A stretch of DNA of 64,000 nucleotides from Rhizophagus clarus (lineage: Eukaryota > Glomeromycota > Glomeromycetes > Glomerales > Glomeraceae): positions 250,501-314,500 of the forward strand of contig BLAL01000046.1 of assembly GCA_015698045.1 (NCBI GenBank). The letters are read 5' to 3'. The position numbers were made by a program, and so were the translations under genes. How positions within the stretch are numbered: the stretch's first letter is position 1; each line of letters opens with the position of its first letter. Shown piece after piece: positions 22,401-33,649 of this stretch. Below the pieces are notes generated by a model, which did not search any database, was not told the DNA's origin, and saw only the letters and a program-made list of their open reading frames with translations.

Positions 22401-25048
22401 ATAATTTAAACTAACTAATTTCTTTATTTAAAAAATTATTTGGTAATTTATTTTAGATCGTAAGTTTTAAGTTATTTATTTAATTCTATTATTACATATA
22501 TAATATTTACATATAATTTAAATTTAAAAAATTATTTGGTAATTTATTTTAGTTGGTAAGTCGTATTCTATTATTACATATTTATATAATATTTACACAT
22601 AATTTAAACTAACTAATTTTGTTATTTAAAAAATTATTTGGTAATATAGGGAGTAAGTTATTTATTTAATTCTATTATTACGTATTTATATAATATTTAC
22701 ATATAATTTAAACTAACTAATTTCTTTATTTAAAAAATTATTTGGTAATTTATTTTAGTTAGTAAGTCGTATTCTATTATTACTTATTTATATAATATTT
22801 ACATATAATTTAAACTAACTAATTTCTTTATTTAAAAAATTATTTGGTAATTTATTTTAGTTGGTAAGTCGTATTCTATTATTACATATTTATATAATAT
22901 TTACATATAATTTAAACTAACTAATTTCTTTATTTAAAATATTATTTGGTAATATAGCTCGTAAGTTATTTATTTAATTCTATTATTACATATTTATATA
23001 ATATTTACATATAATTTAAACTAATATAATTTAAACTAACTAATTTCTTTATTTAAAAAATTATTTGGTAATATAGGGGGTAAGTTATTTATTTAATTCT
23101 ATTACTACATATTTATATAATATTTACATATAATTTAAACTAACTAATTTCTTTATTTAAAAAATTATTTGGTAATATAGCTCGTAAGTTATTTATTTAA
23201 TTCTATTATTACATATTTATATAATATTTACATATAATTTAAACTAACTAATTTCTTTATTTAAAAAATTATTTGGTAATTTATTTTAGATTGTAAGTTT
23301 TAAGTTATTTATTTAATTCTATTATTACATATTTATATAATATTTACATATAATTTAAACTAACTAATTTCTTTATTTAAAAAATTATTTGGTAATTTAT
23401 TTTAGTTGGTAAGTCGTATTCTATTATCACATATTTATATAATATTCACATATAATTTAAACTAACTATTTTCTTTATTTAAAAAATTATTTGGTAATTT
23501 ATTTTAGTTGGTAAGTTGTATTCTATTATTACATATTTATATAATATTTACATATAATTTAAACTAACTTGTTAATTTACTTTAGATTCTTGTAAGTTAT
23601 TATTTATTATATTCATATAATATTTATTCATAAATTAATTAACTGAATTTGTCTTTATTTAAAAAAATACTATCTATTGCTTTAGTTCGTAAGTTGTAAA
23701 ATATAGACCATATATTATAAATATATTATCCAAAACTAAAATTTATATTCATTAAATTTCTGATTAAACTTTAGAGTAAGTCATTCATATTACCTTTTTT
23801 AATTTTGAGTTCTAATATAAATTTTAATATGTTTCATTTATTTATATTTTATGTAGGTTTGGAACAAGTGAAAATGCAATTTTAGATAAATTTATTGAAG
23901 AAAAAAGATTAAAATGGATCCCTTATAATCAATTTAAAAATGTTGAATATCTTGATAAAGGAGGATTTGGTATTATATACAAGGCCTTTTGGTTAAGAAG
24001 TAATAGAGAGAAGGAAGTAGCTCTTAAATGTCTCAATAATTTGAATGAAGATAATTTAAATGAAAATATAGATAAATTTTTAAATGAAGTATAATTATAT
24101 GTTATTTATCTTTAATTTTTATTATTTTTATTATAAATCATTTATATTAATATATCCTATTTTAATTTTTTATAGTGGGATTGTCACAAAAAATGTTTAG
24201 AATCAATTAGAATTATTAATTTATATGGGTTTACGAAAAATCCAGATACTTTGAATTATATGGTAGTAATGGATTATGCAAATAAGGGAAATTTAAGAGG
24301 GAATTTAACTAAAATAATTGAAAATAATTGGAATCAAAGATTGTTCATGTTATATAAAATTATTACTGGTCTTAGAACAATACATGAGAAAAATCTTATT
24401 CATTGTGATTTCCATGATGGCAATATTTTAAATCATGAGGATAAAAAAGATGCGGATGGGAACAAAGTTTTTATTAGTGATTTAGGATTATGCAAAACTA
24501 CAAATTTTTTAAAAGAATATGATATTTATGGTGTTATTCCATTTATGGCACCTGAAGTTTTAAGGGGCAAACCATATACTTCAGCTAGCGACATATATAG
24601 TTTTTCTATGATTATGTGGGAATTTACATCTGGAATTCCACCATTTAATGATAGAGCACATGATTTTCAACTCAGTATAAGTATTTGTAAAGGTGATCGA
24701 CCTGAAATTATTAAAAATACTCCACAATGTTATGTAGATTTAATGAAAAAATGTTGGAATGAGGATCCATTAAAAAGGCCATCTGCCCAAGAAGTAAAGA
24801 ATATTATCGCAGACTGGATTTTCCAACCTGATAATAATGAAGTCAGTGAAGAATTAAAAAGCAACATTATGGAATTTATAAAAGCACCAATTGGAAATAT
24901 TAATCTTATAACTGAATCTCATTCACAAGTATGTTATAAAAGTCGCTTACTAGATTTTACTAGTAAAAAAGTGAATGAAGTTCTAGAAAGTGAATGTTTA
25001 AATTGTATAGTTGATGATAAATCAAGTGAAAATTTGATGAAATTGTAG
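19440..25048 (+). CDS. TKL-like protein kinase with a 40-microexon N-terminal region
   Basis: Predicted exons: 19440-19461 (MGHSNSE), 19551-19577 and 19664-19690 (near-identical 27-mers, each VSSNVKEPE), 38 triplet microexons and one 6-nt exon between 19805 and 23688, a 1-nt exon at 23775, then 23857-24088 and 24176-25048. All joins keep one frame with no stop. Kinase domain: glycine loop GGFGIIY, Lys in EVALKCL, catalytic loop HCDFHDGN (Cys replaces the usual Arg of HRD), DLG in place of DFG, MAPEVL, and SDIYSFSMIMWEF with the usual helix F Asp. It ends SECLNCIVDDKSS. The length fits a full kinase domain plus a short tail. It begins MGxxxS like myristoylated proteins, but His at position 3 is unfavourable. 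The kinase exons are firm; the microexon part is inference from splice signals and frame. The start could lie further upstream. Confidence 0.7.
19801..23790 (+). repeat. Microexon array: 40 AG|exon|GT units of about 70-120 bp
   Basis: Triplets between AG and GTAAG (or GTAAA): TTG x12, ATC x9, GGA x6, CTC x3, ATG x2, ATT x2, and one each of GGT, GGG, TTA and TTC. There is also ATTCTT at 23586-23591 and a single A at 23775. Examples: CTC 19805, TTG 19903, ATG 20009, ATT 20096, GGT 20179, GGA 20266, ATC 20477, TTC 23686. The central introns (20,266-23,560) are nearly identical and share CTAACTAATTTC before the acceptor. The outer introns (19,801-20,260 and 23,560-23,790) differ in sequence but keep the same exon size and signals. 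Three units (acceptors near 20576, 20980, 22552) lack the CTAACTAA branch motif and may splice poorly. Confidence 0.85.
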
Positions 25049-25721
25049 AAAGTGAATGTTTAGATTATATAGTTGATAATATAAAGCAATTGGGTATGTA
25101 ATATGTGCAATAAAAGTAATTTGCAAATTATTTTATATTAAATTAATTAATTTATTAATCATTTAGATATTAAAACTGACAACAATTAGTTTAGATTTAT
25201 AGTGTTGTGATATATTCATTTTTGTTTCATTTTTATTAGAATTATTTAAACACTAGCGCTAGAGTAGTAAAATATTTTGCAAGTTTCTTAGTATGTAATT
25301 TAAATAAATCCTTTTTCTATAACTTATCTAAGTATTAAATATATGTATTATTTCTTTCTTTATTTGGAATTGTTTTAACACTAAGGCTAGAGTAGTAAGA
25401 TATTTTATAAGTTTCTTAGTTTGTAATTTAAATAATTCTTTTATGTTGTAACTTCAGTTATTCGAATATTAAATTATCAAGTTTATTTTTATTTATAACA
25501 TCAAACATATACAGTATATGATTGGAATTAAAAGGTTTAATATGATTACTTAAAGCAACTAATGTAAAAAAAAATGAATTAAAAATTAATTAAAAAAAAT
25601 TGTTGGTGCCACCCCAGGTGGTACATGATTTTTCTCACGTGATTCTAAATTAATTGTTTATTTAATTTTTTTATACGCGATTTTTTTTTAATTTTTGCCA
25701 CTTTTTAATTTCATTACTTTC
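25049..25721. other. 3' flank of the kinase gene, AT-rich
   Basis: A partial echo of the kinase 3' end follows the stop (GAAAGTGAATGTTTAGATTA at 25049). Two copies of AACACTA(G/A)(C/G)GCTAGAGTAGTAA lie near 25250 and 25378, marking a 130-bp direct repeat with 3'UTR-like character. No gene is seen. Confidence 0.4.
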
Positions 25722-27905
25722 TACGGTGTACCGTTGGGATCAAAAGTGCCAAAATTATGAAAATCAATTTTTGAAATTTTGAAAAAGAGAATTTTCCTTA
25801 TAAGAGAATTTTCCTTTAAAGGAAAATTTCCTTTTATGGTGATTTTATATTACACAAACTTCCAAATAAGGATTTTTGTATAACATTTGTGTAATCCCAA
25901 ATCCTTTTTTAAAAGTTTGTGTAACGTACATCTGTATTTAAAAAGGAAATTTTTCTTTAAAGGAAATTTCAAAAATCAAAAATTCAATTTTTGAATTTTT
26001 AATTTTCAAATTTTGATTTTTCATTTTTCGAATTTTTGAAATTTCAAAATTTTCAAATTTATTTCCTTATGAGAAAATTACCTTTTATGTATAATGCTTA
26101 TTTTCAGCATTTAATGGTATGGCTAAAAAAACTCAGAAATTTTTTAGGGAATACGATAATTAGGTTAAATTATCAATAATTGTCAGTATCATTAAAATTA
26201 GTGTTCTGATCAGACGGTTACCTTATCCGTCTGACCCATCTGACCCAAAAAAAGCTTATATTACTATTATAAAATATAATAAGAAGTATTTAATAAAAAG
26301 TTGTAATTTTTGTTAAAAACGCAAAAACACCTTTTTTTGCATTTAATCTAGCTAATTCACGCAAAAAAAAGTAAGATTCAGGTTTATCGTGTTTACTAAA
26401 GTAATTAGAAAAAAATGTCAAATACATTCTTTGACTTTTTTTTAAGTGTTTAATTTAAAAAAAAGTATGCTAGAATACTTTTTTTAAGCGTTTGATTTTT
26501 AAAAGGAAAATGCTAATCAGATTTTTTTTAAGCATTTAAATTCAAAAAATACTAAAAACAATTTTTTTAAGCGTCAAATTAAAAAGAATGCTAAAAACTT
26601 TTTTTTAAAGCGTTTATTTATAATTTTAAAAAAAATACGCTAAATACTTTTTTTAAAGCGTTTAATTTAAAAAATGCTGAAGATGACTTTTTTTAAGCTT
26701 TTAATTTAAAAAAGTGCTGAATATGATTTTTTTAAGCATTTAATTAAAAAACGCTAAAAATTGTTTATTTAAAGCACTGAGTTAAAAGAAGTTTTTTTTA
26801 AAAAACGGTTGACTTAAAAAAACGTTAAATACGCTTTTTAACATTTTTTTAAGCGTTTAAATTTAAAAAAAAATGTTAAAAAGTCATTTATTTTAAGCGT
26901 TTAATAAAAAAACGTTTTTTTTAAAGCGGTTAAACTAAAAAAAAAGCTAAATAGATTTTTTTAGCTAAAAAATCATTTTTTAAGTATTTAATTAAATAAA
27001 CACTAAAAATCGTTTATTTAAGGCGTTTAGTTAAAAAAAGATTTTTTTTAAAAAAGTTTAATTTAAAAAAAAAATGCTAAAAAATTGATTTTTTTAAGCA
27101 TTTAGTTAAAGTTTTTTTTAAAAGCGTTTGATTTAAAAAAAATGTTAAATACACTTTTTAACATTTTTTGATTTAAAAAACGTTTTTTTAAGTATTTAAA
27201 TTTTAAAAAAATGCTAAAAAATCATTTATTTTAAGCATTTAATAAAAAAACATTTTTTTAAAACGTTTGATTTAAAAAAAAATGATAAACCAATTTTTTT
27301 TTAAAGTGTTTAATAAAAAAACACTCAAAAATCGTTTATTTTAAGCATTTAATAAAAAAATGTTATTTTAAAAGCGTTTGATTTAAAAAAAAATGCTAAT
27401 CCAATTTTTTTTGAAGCGGTTAATTTAAAAAAAATGCTAAACTGATTTTTTTAACTAAACAATCATTTTTTTAAGTGGTTGACTTAAAAAAAATGCTATG
27501 AATACGCTTTTTAATATTTTTTAAAGCGTTTAATTTTTTTAAAGTTTTATTGAAAAACGTTAACCAGTGTTTTAATGTTTTTAATTAAATTGGCAAAAAA
27601 AAGCTGAGGCTTTTTTTTGCATTAACTGCTAAGAAAAAATGGTTCGGTGTTTTTTCTTATAAAATTCTGAATACAAAATGCCGAAATATTGGATTATTGG
27701 TAGGTTGGTTAAAGAATTTTTTAGCCACACTATTAAATGCTTGAGAATAAGCATCATACATAAAAGGAAATTTTCCTTTAAAGAAAATTCCCTTATAAGG
27801 AAAATTTCCTTTTTCGAACGTTCAAAAAATTGATTTTCAAAATTTCAAAAAATTGAAAATTAATTTTCATAATTTTGGCACTTTCAGCCCAAATGGTACA
27901 CCGTA
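25722..27905. mobile_element. Non-autonomous TIR element with internal minisatellite
   Basis: The left end TACGGTGTACCGTTGGGATC and the inverse right end, reading TACGGTGTACCATTTGGGCT, start long imperfect inverted arms that include AAAGTGCCAAAATTATGAAAA and nested AAAGGAAATTTTCCTTT palindromes. ACTTT flanks both sides (25716-25720, one base off the end, and 27906-27910), a possible 5-bp duplication. There is no coding sequence. Confidence 0.6.
26330..27600. repeat. TTTAAGCGTTTAATTTAAAA minisatellite inside the TIR element
   Basis: About 25-30 degenerate units of 35-60 bp alternate TTTTTTTAAGCGTTTAATTT with AAAAAAATGCTAAA. Each unit is a T-run/A-run partial palindrome, so single strands could form many small hairpins. 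A related, weaker pattern appears at 62.1-63.2 kb. Confidence 0.65.
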
Positions 27906-28199
27906 ACTTTTAGTATATTTTATTTTTTTAAATCATTTTTTATTATTATAAATCAGCATTAAATAACGTTATTTTTTTTGTAAGTGCTTATTTTCTTGGC
28001 TTGGGAGCTTCTGGTAAGTTTTTTTTTCAGCATTGTCAATTTTTTTTTTGTTAATTAATGTTAACACTTTCTTTTGCAAGTTAATCTTTTTGACGGTTAA
28101 TGACTTTAGACTTCGTCATCAAGTTTCCAGTAAATAGTAAGTTTAAGACACTTTGAATCTTTAGATTTGCCTTCTTTTACTAACCATCTTTTCTTATTT

Positions 28200-28960
28200 T
28201 TTTTTCGGCTGAGCTTTTCTTTTTTTGTGATTTTATTTTCATTTTGTTTTGGGTATTTTCATTTTTTATTTTGTTCTTTATCACACCTTTTTATAATTCT
28301 TTCATCCTTCATTGTTCTTTTGTTCCTTCTCGTTCTTTATCATTTCTTTTTACTATTACTTTCATTTTTTATTGTTTCTTTTGCTTTCACTTTTGTTTCT
28401 TTACTTCCCTTTTCATTCTTTATCATTCCTTTTACTCCCTTTTCCTTCTTGATTATTCCTTTTGTTCTCTCTTTCATCATTGATCATTCCTTTCATTTTT
28501 GATCATTTCTTTTATTTCTTCTTCATCCTCCTTTTATTATTATTTCATCATTAATCATTACTTTTGTTTCCCTTCATCCTTGATCTCTCCTTTCATCATT
28601 ATTTCATCCTTGATTGTTCCTTTCATTCCCTCTTCATCATTAATCGCTCCTTTTATCATTATTTTGTCCTTGATCATTTCATTTATTCCTTCTTTATCCT
28701 CGATCTCTCCTTTTATTATTATTTCATCCTTAATCGTTACTTTTGTTCCCCTTCATCCTTGATTGCTCCTTTCATTATTATTTTATCCTTTCATTCCCCT
28801 TTTATTCTTAATTGCTCCTTTCATCATTATTTTATCCTTGATCATTTCTTTCGTTCTCTCTTCATCTTTGATCTCTCCTTTCATCATTATTTTCATTTCT
28901 TTCATTAACTCTTCTTTCTTAATCTCCCCTTTTATCATTATTTTGTCCTTGACTGTTATT
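28200..28960. repeat. Degenerate minisatellite (CCTTTCATCATT family), second locus
   Basis: Pyrimidine-rich units of about 36-42 bp, such as TCCTTTCATCATTATTT followed by ATCCTTGATC, repeat about 15 times. On the minus strand it reads as charged KGEIKDE/KDKIMMKG-like peptides, but no full gene is supported. It is the same family as 18.8-19.1 kb. The stretch 27,906-28,200 before it is plain AT-rich sequence. Confidence 0.65.
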
Positions 28961-29930
28961 TTGTACTTTTGAATGCAAAATCCATTAACAAATCCAAACA
29001 TGTGATCAAAATCAGAATTAAGTATATTGATCTGAAAGCTGAACAATCAGAATTGAGAGTATCAAGGAAAAAAACTCTTCTCTGTACAGTCCAACTTTTT
29101 TAAAAAAAAACTGTTCTTCGAAACTCTTTTCTACACTGTACCAGAGTCTAAGGTGCTCACTTACCCAACTCTAGAGTTTCTTCTCCTTGTGTATAAAGCT
29201 GTGTTTATATTCAAACAAAAGGCCAACTATTTTTTTTCACTGACTTTTGGGTCTCCTTGTCTTTTTTCTGCCTTTTTTTTTCTTGCCTTTTCAGCTTTCT
29301 CTTTTTAGTTTACCTTAATGTATCTTCTTTATACCTCTACACGTTACATATTTCTCAATAAATTTTAATGACTTCGAATTTCTGAACTTCTCCAAATAAC
29401 AGGTTATCTGACCCTTCTCAACTTTCTTTAAAAATTTACCACTCTTCTCCTCTTATATATTTTCAAATGATGCTGCAATACCCAGTGAACTCTACACATG
29501 ATACAAGATTGCCCTTCATAGAAAAGAAAACTTTTTACTATTTATAGCTAGCAGATGCTAATCTCTTATGCCCAGATTAACCTTTTTTGATATACATAAA
29601 CAGTAACAATTTCTCTTTATATGGTCACACATGAGATTTTACTTTAACTAGTAAAAACCTAGCCTCAAATACATCATATCGAATTATCTTACCCACACTT
29701 TAATGAAACACAGATACTAAATTAAAACCAATAGTGTCTCAAAAATTTATCACTTTCCTAAAAGAATTATAGATAATATTTTAAATGTCTCTGCCAACTA
29801 TTATTGGACAAACTTCAGGCCTTATCATGACGTACTTTGCTTCAAGATGAAAGTGACAAAGGAACTTCAACTTTTATCAGATTTAGCTATAAATAAGAAG
29901 CCATTTTCTTAGGATTTTATTTTCGCTGCA
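28961..29930. other. Intergenic, no gene supported
   Basis: Mixed sequence slightly richer in C than its neighbours. No open frame with recognisable content was found, and no clear repeats. Confidence 0.3.
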
Positions 29931-29938
29931 CTCTGGAT

Positions 29939-30570
29939 TAGAGATGGTAATGGTCGGTCACAGTCAGTTATCGGTCAGTCATAACCGGTTAAGGGCCTTT
30001 GACTGACTGACCATTTTGGCTGACCATTTTTCTGACCGTTTGACTGACTGTTTAACTGACCGTTTAACTGAATACTTTTTCTTTTAATGAATTTAATCAA
30101 GACAAAACGTTAAAAAGTTTTTTTATTGGCGAAAAAAAATGTTATTTGATTTTTTTATTGATTAAAATTTGTTAAAATAAATGTCAAATGGATAAGGTTA
30201 GTTAAATGGTCAGTTAACAGTCGGTTAAATAGTCAGTTAAATGGTTGGTCAGAACCTTTGACTGACTGATATCGGTTATGATTAAGGTTGCCTGCCTAAA
30301 CTAATTTTAAATTTGGCTAAACGTCTAAACTCTAGTTTTACTGATTTTTTAATAATACTTTACTATTGTTTTGCTATTTAATATGATTTACTATAAGTTT
30401 TGACATTTGTCAAGTTTTGCTAATTTTTTACTAAGATTTTAATATAGTTTTATCAAGTTTTACCCTTTTGACATTTAGACAGTTTGCTAAACTATCTAGT
30501 TTTACCTAGAAACCTTAGTTACGGTCATAACCAGTCATAACCGATTAATAACTGTGACCATTGCCATCCT
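29939..30570. mobile_element. hAT-type MITE with a second element nested in it
   Basis: Ends TAGAGATGGTAATGGT and, inverse, TAGGATGGCAATGGT. A perfect 8-bp duplication CTCTGGAT flanks it (29931-29938 and 30571-30578). TIRs of TAGxGATGGCAA type with 8-bp duplications are typical of hAT. The interior is rich in GGTCAGTTA/TAACTGACC motifs. At 30283-30517 a further insert begins TAAGGTTGCC and ends AACCTTA, with weakly matching 8-bp flanks (GTTATGAT and GTTACGGT). The related copy at 35,252 lacks this insert. Confidence 0.85.
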
Positions 30571-30578
30571 ACTCTGGA

Positions 30579-31600
30579 TCCAAGGGACTCTGAGATGTGT
30601 ACCAATACTGCTCATAGAGTTTTTTTAAAAGAACATTGGCATTGCCAACAATATTTTATGTTACGAGTTACAACATCATATATTCACCTCTTTATTGTGA
30701 AAAATGACCCTTACTACAAAAATCAAATGGACACAATAGCAAATAACAAGATAGATAAACGAGTTCATTGCACCCATCTAAATGTCAGTTATAACATCAC
30801 TATTTGAAATTTTAATCAATTTGATAAAATTACTCAAGATAAGTTAAGAGGCAAAGGTCAATACTTCAAACTTTACAAGAACCTTTTTAGTTTGATGCTC
30901 ATAGGAGCGCTAAACAATTAAAATGTTGAAATAGAATTACTTAGTGAATCTATCATCTTGTTAATGCAATCCTGATTCAACTAATCCAGCTTATACGCCT
31001 ATGCTTACTTTTACCAATCCAGAAGACATAGTAATCAAGACTATTCACCACTTATCATGAAAGAAATTTAGCAAAATGAAAACTTGTAACAAACATTTAC
31101 CTCCTTCTTCACAATATAAAACTCCTTTATCTTCATTTTCAGGAAATTTCACTTCACTGGTTACCACTTGTAATCAAGATCAAGGTGTTTGTTACACTTT
31201 TAGTAACTCTTTTGCTTTATTAAACAATGAGGACACATATTTTGTTCGCAACACAAATAAGATTTTTAGCAGTAATGCTCGATCTGAACATATCATATAA
31301 TTGTCAATGTTACAATCAGCTAACACTTCACATTTGATGCCAATCCAACACTCTTGCATTCATGCCAGGATGTATACCACTTTTGTTCTCTTGTAAGACT
31401 GATTTATACCACAATTCACCTAATATTTTAATAAATATCATTCCAAATATAACAGAATTTATATTTGGCATAATCTTTGTGAATAAAAAATTTGGGATTC
31501 TGAAAAATACCCAATTATATTTTTCCTCTAATTATTTTACATGCAGGGACTTTTTTGACTCACATTAATAATTTAGATATAGATTTTTTTTATGAACAAT
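30579..31600 (+). other. Possible decayed gene or element, ORF fragments only
   Basis: Two plus-strand fragments with unbiased amino acid content stand out from the low-complexity surroundings: 30595-30807 (HRVFLKEHWHCQQYFMLR) and 31076-31300 (CNKHLPPSSQYKTPLSSF, with several Cys). They are in different frames with stops between. They may be remains of a retroelement ORF. No family is recognised. Confidence 0.3.
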
Positions 31601-33640
31601 CTTTTTTTCTTTTATTTTCTAGATTTTATTTTAAAGTGGAGGATTCAGGTTTTCAAAAATTATTAGATTGCTCGTGTACAACAGGCTAGCTAAGGTTGTG
31701 TTTCTTTCTTTTCAGAGGAAATTTTAATATAATCTAGTAGTTTACTTTGATTCTTACCTAGAGATTTTCTTGTATTCTTGATTATGTTATGTGTTGTACT
31801 GTCGTTAATACCTACTAGATGAGTAAAGATTAGTTCTGACAATAAATTAGTTGAGAGTAAAGTCACTTTATCGAATTATAACATACAATGTAAATGTATT
31901 TTGTATTTAAAATTGTATTAAGAGGAGATGACGATATTTATGAATTATTATTCATTCAGAAATATTTGACTCAGATTATACTTTATAAATGTAAATGATG
32001 ATGAATTAATTTTTATGAGAAATTTCAAATATAAACTGAATGTTCTTACGGCTAAGAAAGATTGTCCTTAATGTCTTAATGCTCTTAATAAATATGACGA
32101 TAACATTTGGCATGTGTTAATAATAGATAATGTTTAATATGTTTGGTATGAAAATGAACATTTTTATTTTGTTCATTTCAACAATATATTATAAATTTAA
32201 TTATAGCTTTTTATCATGGAACTACGAAATATAATTGTAAATCAATTGTTGAAGATGGTTTCTCTTAGATAAATGCAAACAATTCGCATTTGGACATGAA
32301 ATCAAACTTTTCCATTTGCACCATTACACTAGTCTGGGTTTTCCAAGTTTGGGAGTTTATACTTTATAAAGAGATCTGAGTTTGTTTATGAAAAATGAAG
32401 AGTGAAAAAATGTAATATTTAATATTAAAAAAGGAATTCTATCCTTTTACTTATATTCCAAGTCTGGTTTGTTTAAGAAGAAAGAAAATAAATATAAAGA
32501 AACATTAGTATGTTTTTAATTAAAAAATACATAATACACTCATTTTATTTAATCGTTTAATAAGTTCGTGTTACAAAAAAAGAATGCTAGCTAAGACAGA
32601 GATTTTAAATAAAATGGGAAAGGAGGAAATAAAGTTCTTTTTTTTTTTAAAAAAAAAAAAAGTGAGGTCTTTTAAAGATAGAAACAAATGAAAAATGAAA
32701 TAAAAAAATATTTGTAAAAGAAGAGGATCGAGAGGAAAAATATTTTTTTTAAAAAAAAAAGTGAAAATGAAAAAAAAAAATGGAAGGAACGACAAGTAAA
32801 ATTTTATTTTTTTTTAAAAACAAAATGGGAGGAAGAGAGAATATTAAAAATAAATAAATGTGAAAAATAAAAAAAATTTCATTTTAAAAAAAAGTGAGAA
32901 ATGAAAAAAAAGGAATAAAACGATGAAAATAAATAAAAAAGATATTTTAAAAAACTAAAGAAGTTAGAAAAAATTAAATTTTTTTAATTGGAGAGAAACA
33001 AAAAAGGAGGTGAAACAAAATAAGCGCAAAGAAGATAAAAATAACAAAGTTGGAAAATAAAAAAAAATTAATGTAGTACAATTATTGTAGAATTAGCTTG
33101 GATTCTATTTCAAAAAAATGCTAAAGACACAGAATTGTGATACAGAATCTATGCATGTATGACGTATATTTTCTTTTTTAATAAAGAGTCTATTAGTTTT
33201 TCATTTAAAGAATAAGAAATATTGGGTCTGGTTCACATTACCGACAATAATTTTACTGACGCTAAATTTAACAACACTTGCAGTATTCCAAAATAATTTA
33301 TCTATCATATATATACTGTATATAAAATTTTCAACACAAAAAATTATAAATAAAAATTATATCATTAATATGTAAATCAAAAATTGCTCATTCCGATCCT
33401 TTTATTTATTAATTTAGAGTACTTCAAAATGCAAAATATTTGAATGAGTGATCAGATTTTAATTTAAACAAATTAAGTTAATTTAAATAAAACTGTCCTT
33501 CATTACACTTTGATCGGCTAACTAATAAGTTCATATAAAATGCTTGTTTTTATCTGCATGTGTAACATTTTACATATGCTATAATATAAATATTGCATTT
33601 CAGACTTTATAATACTTTTTGATTTCTTATTTTTAAAAAA
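31601..33640. other. Gene-free stretch; purine-rich block at 32.56-33.08 kb
   Basis: From 32,560 to 33,080 the plus strand is almost all A and G with long A runs (GGAAAGGAGGAAATAAAG). It gives only artificial Phe-rich ORFs on the minus strand. The rest is AT-rich without supported features. Confidence 0.4.
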
Positions 33641-33649
33641 TATCAACGA

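Noticed and set aside
19801-23600. CRISPR-like array
   Set aside because: The repeats are about 100 bp with nearly identical 'spacers', AT-rich and in a eukaryotic context with splice signals; this is not a CRISPR array.
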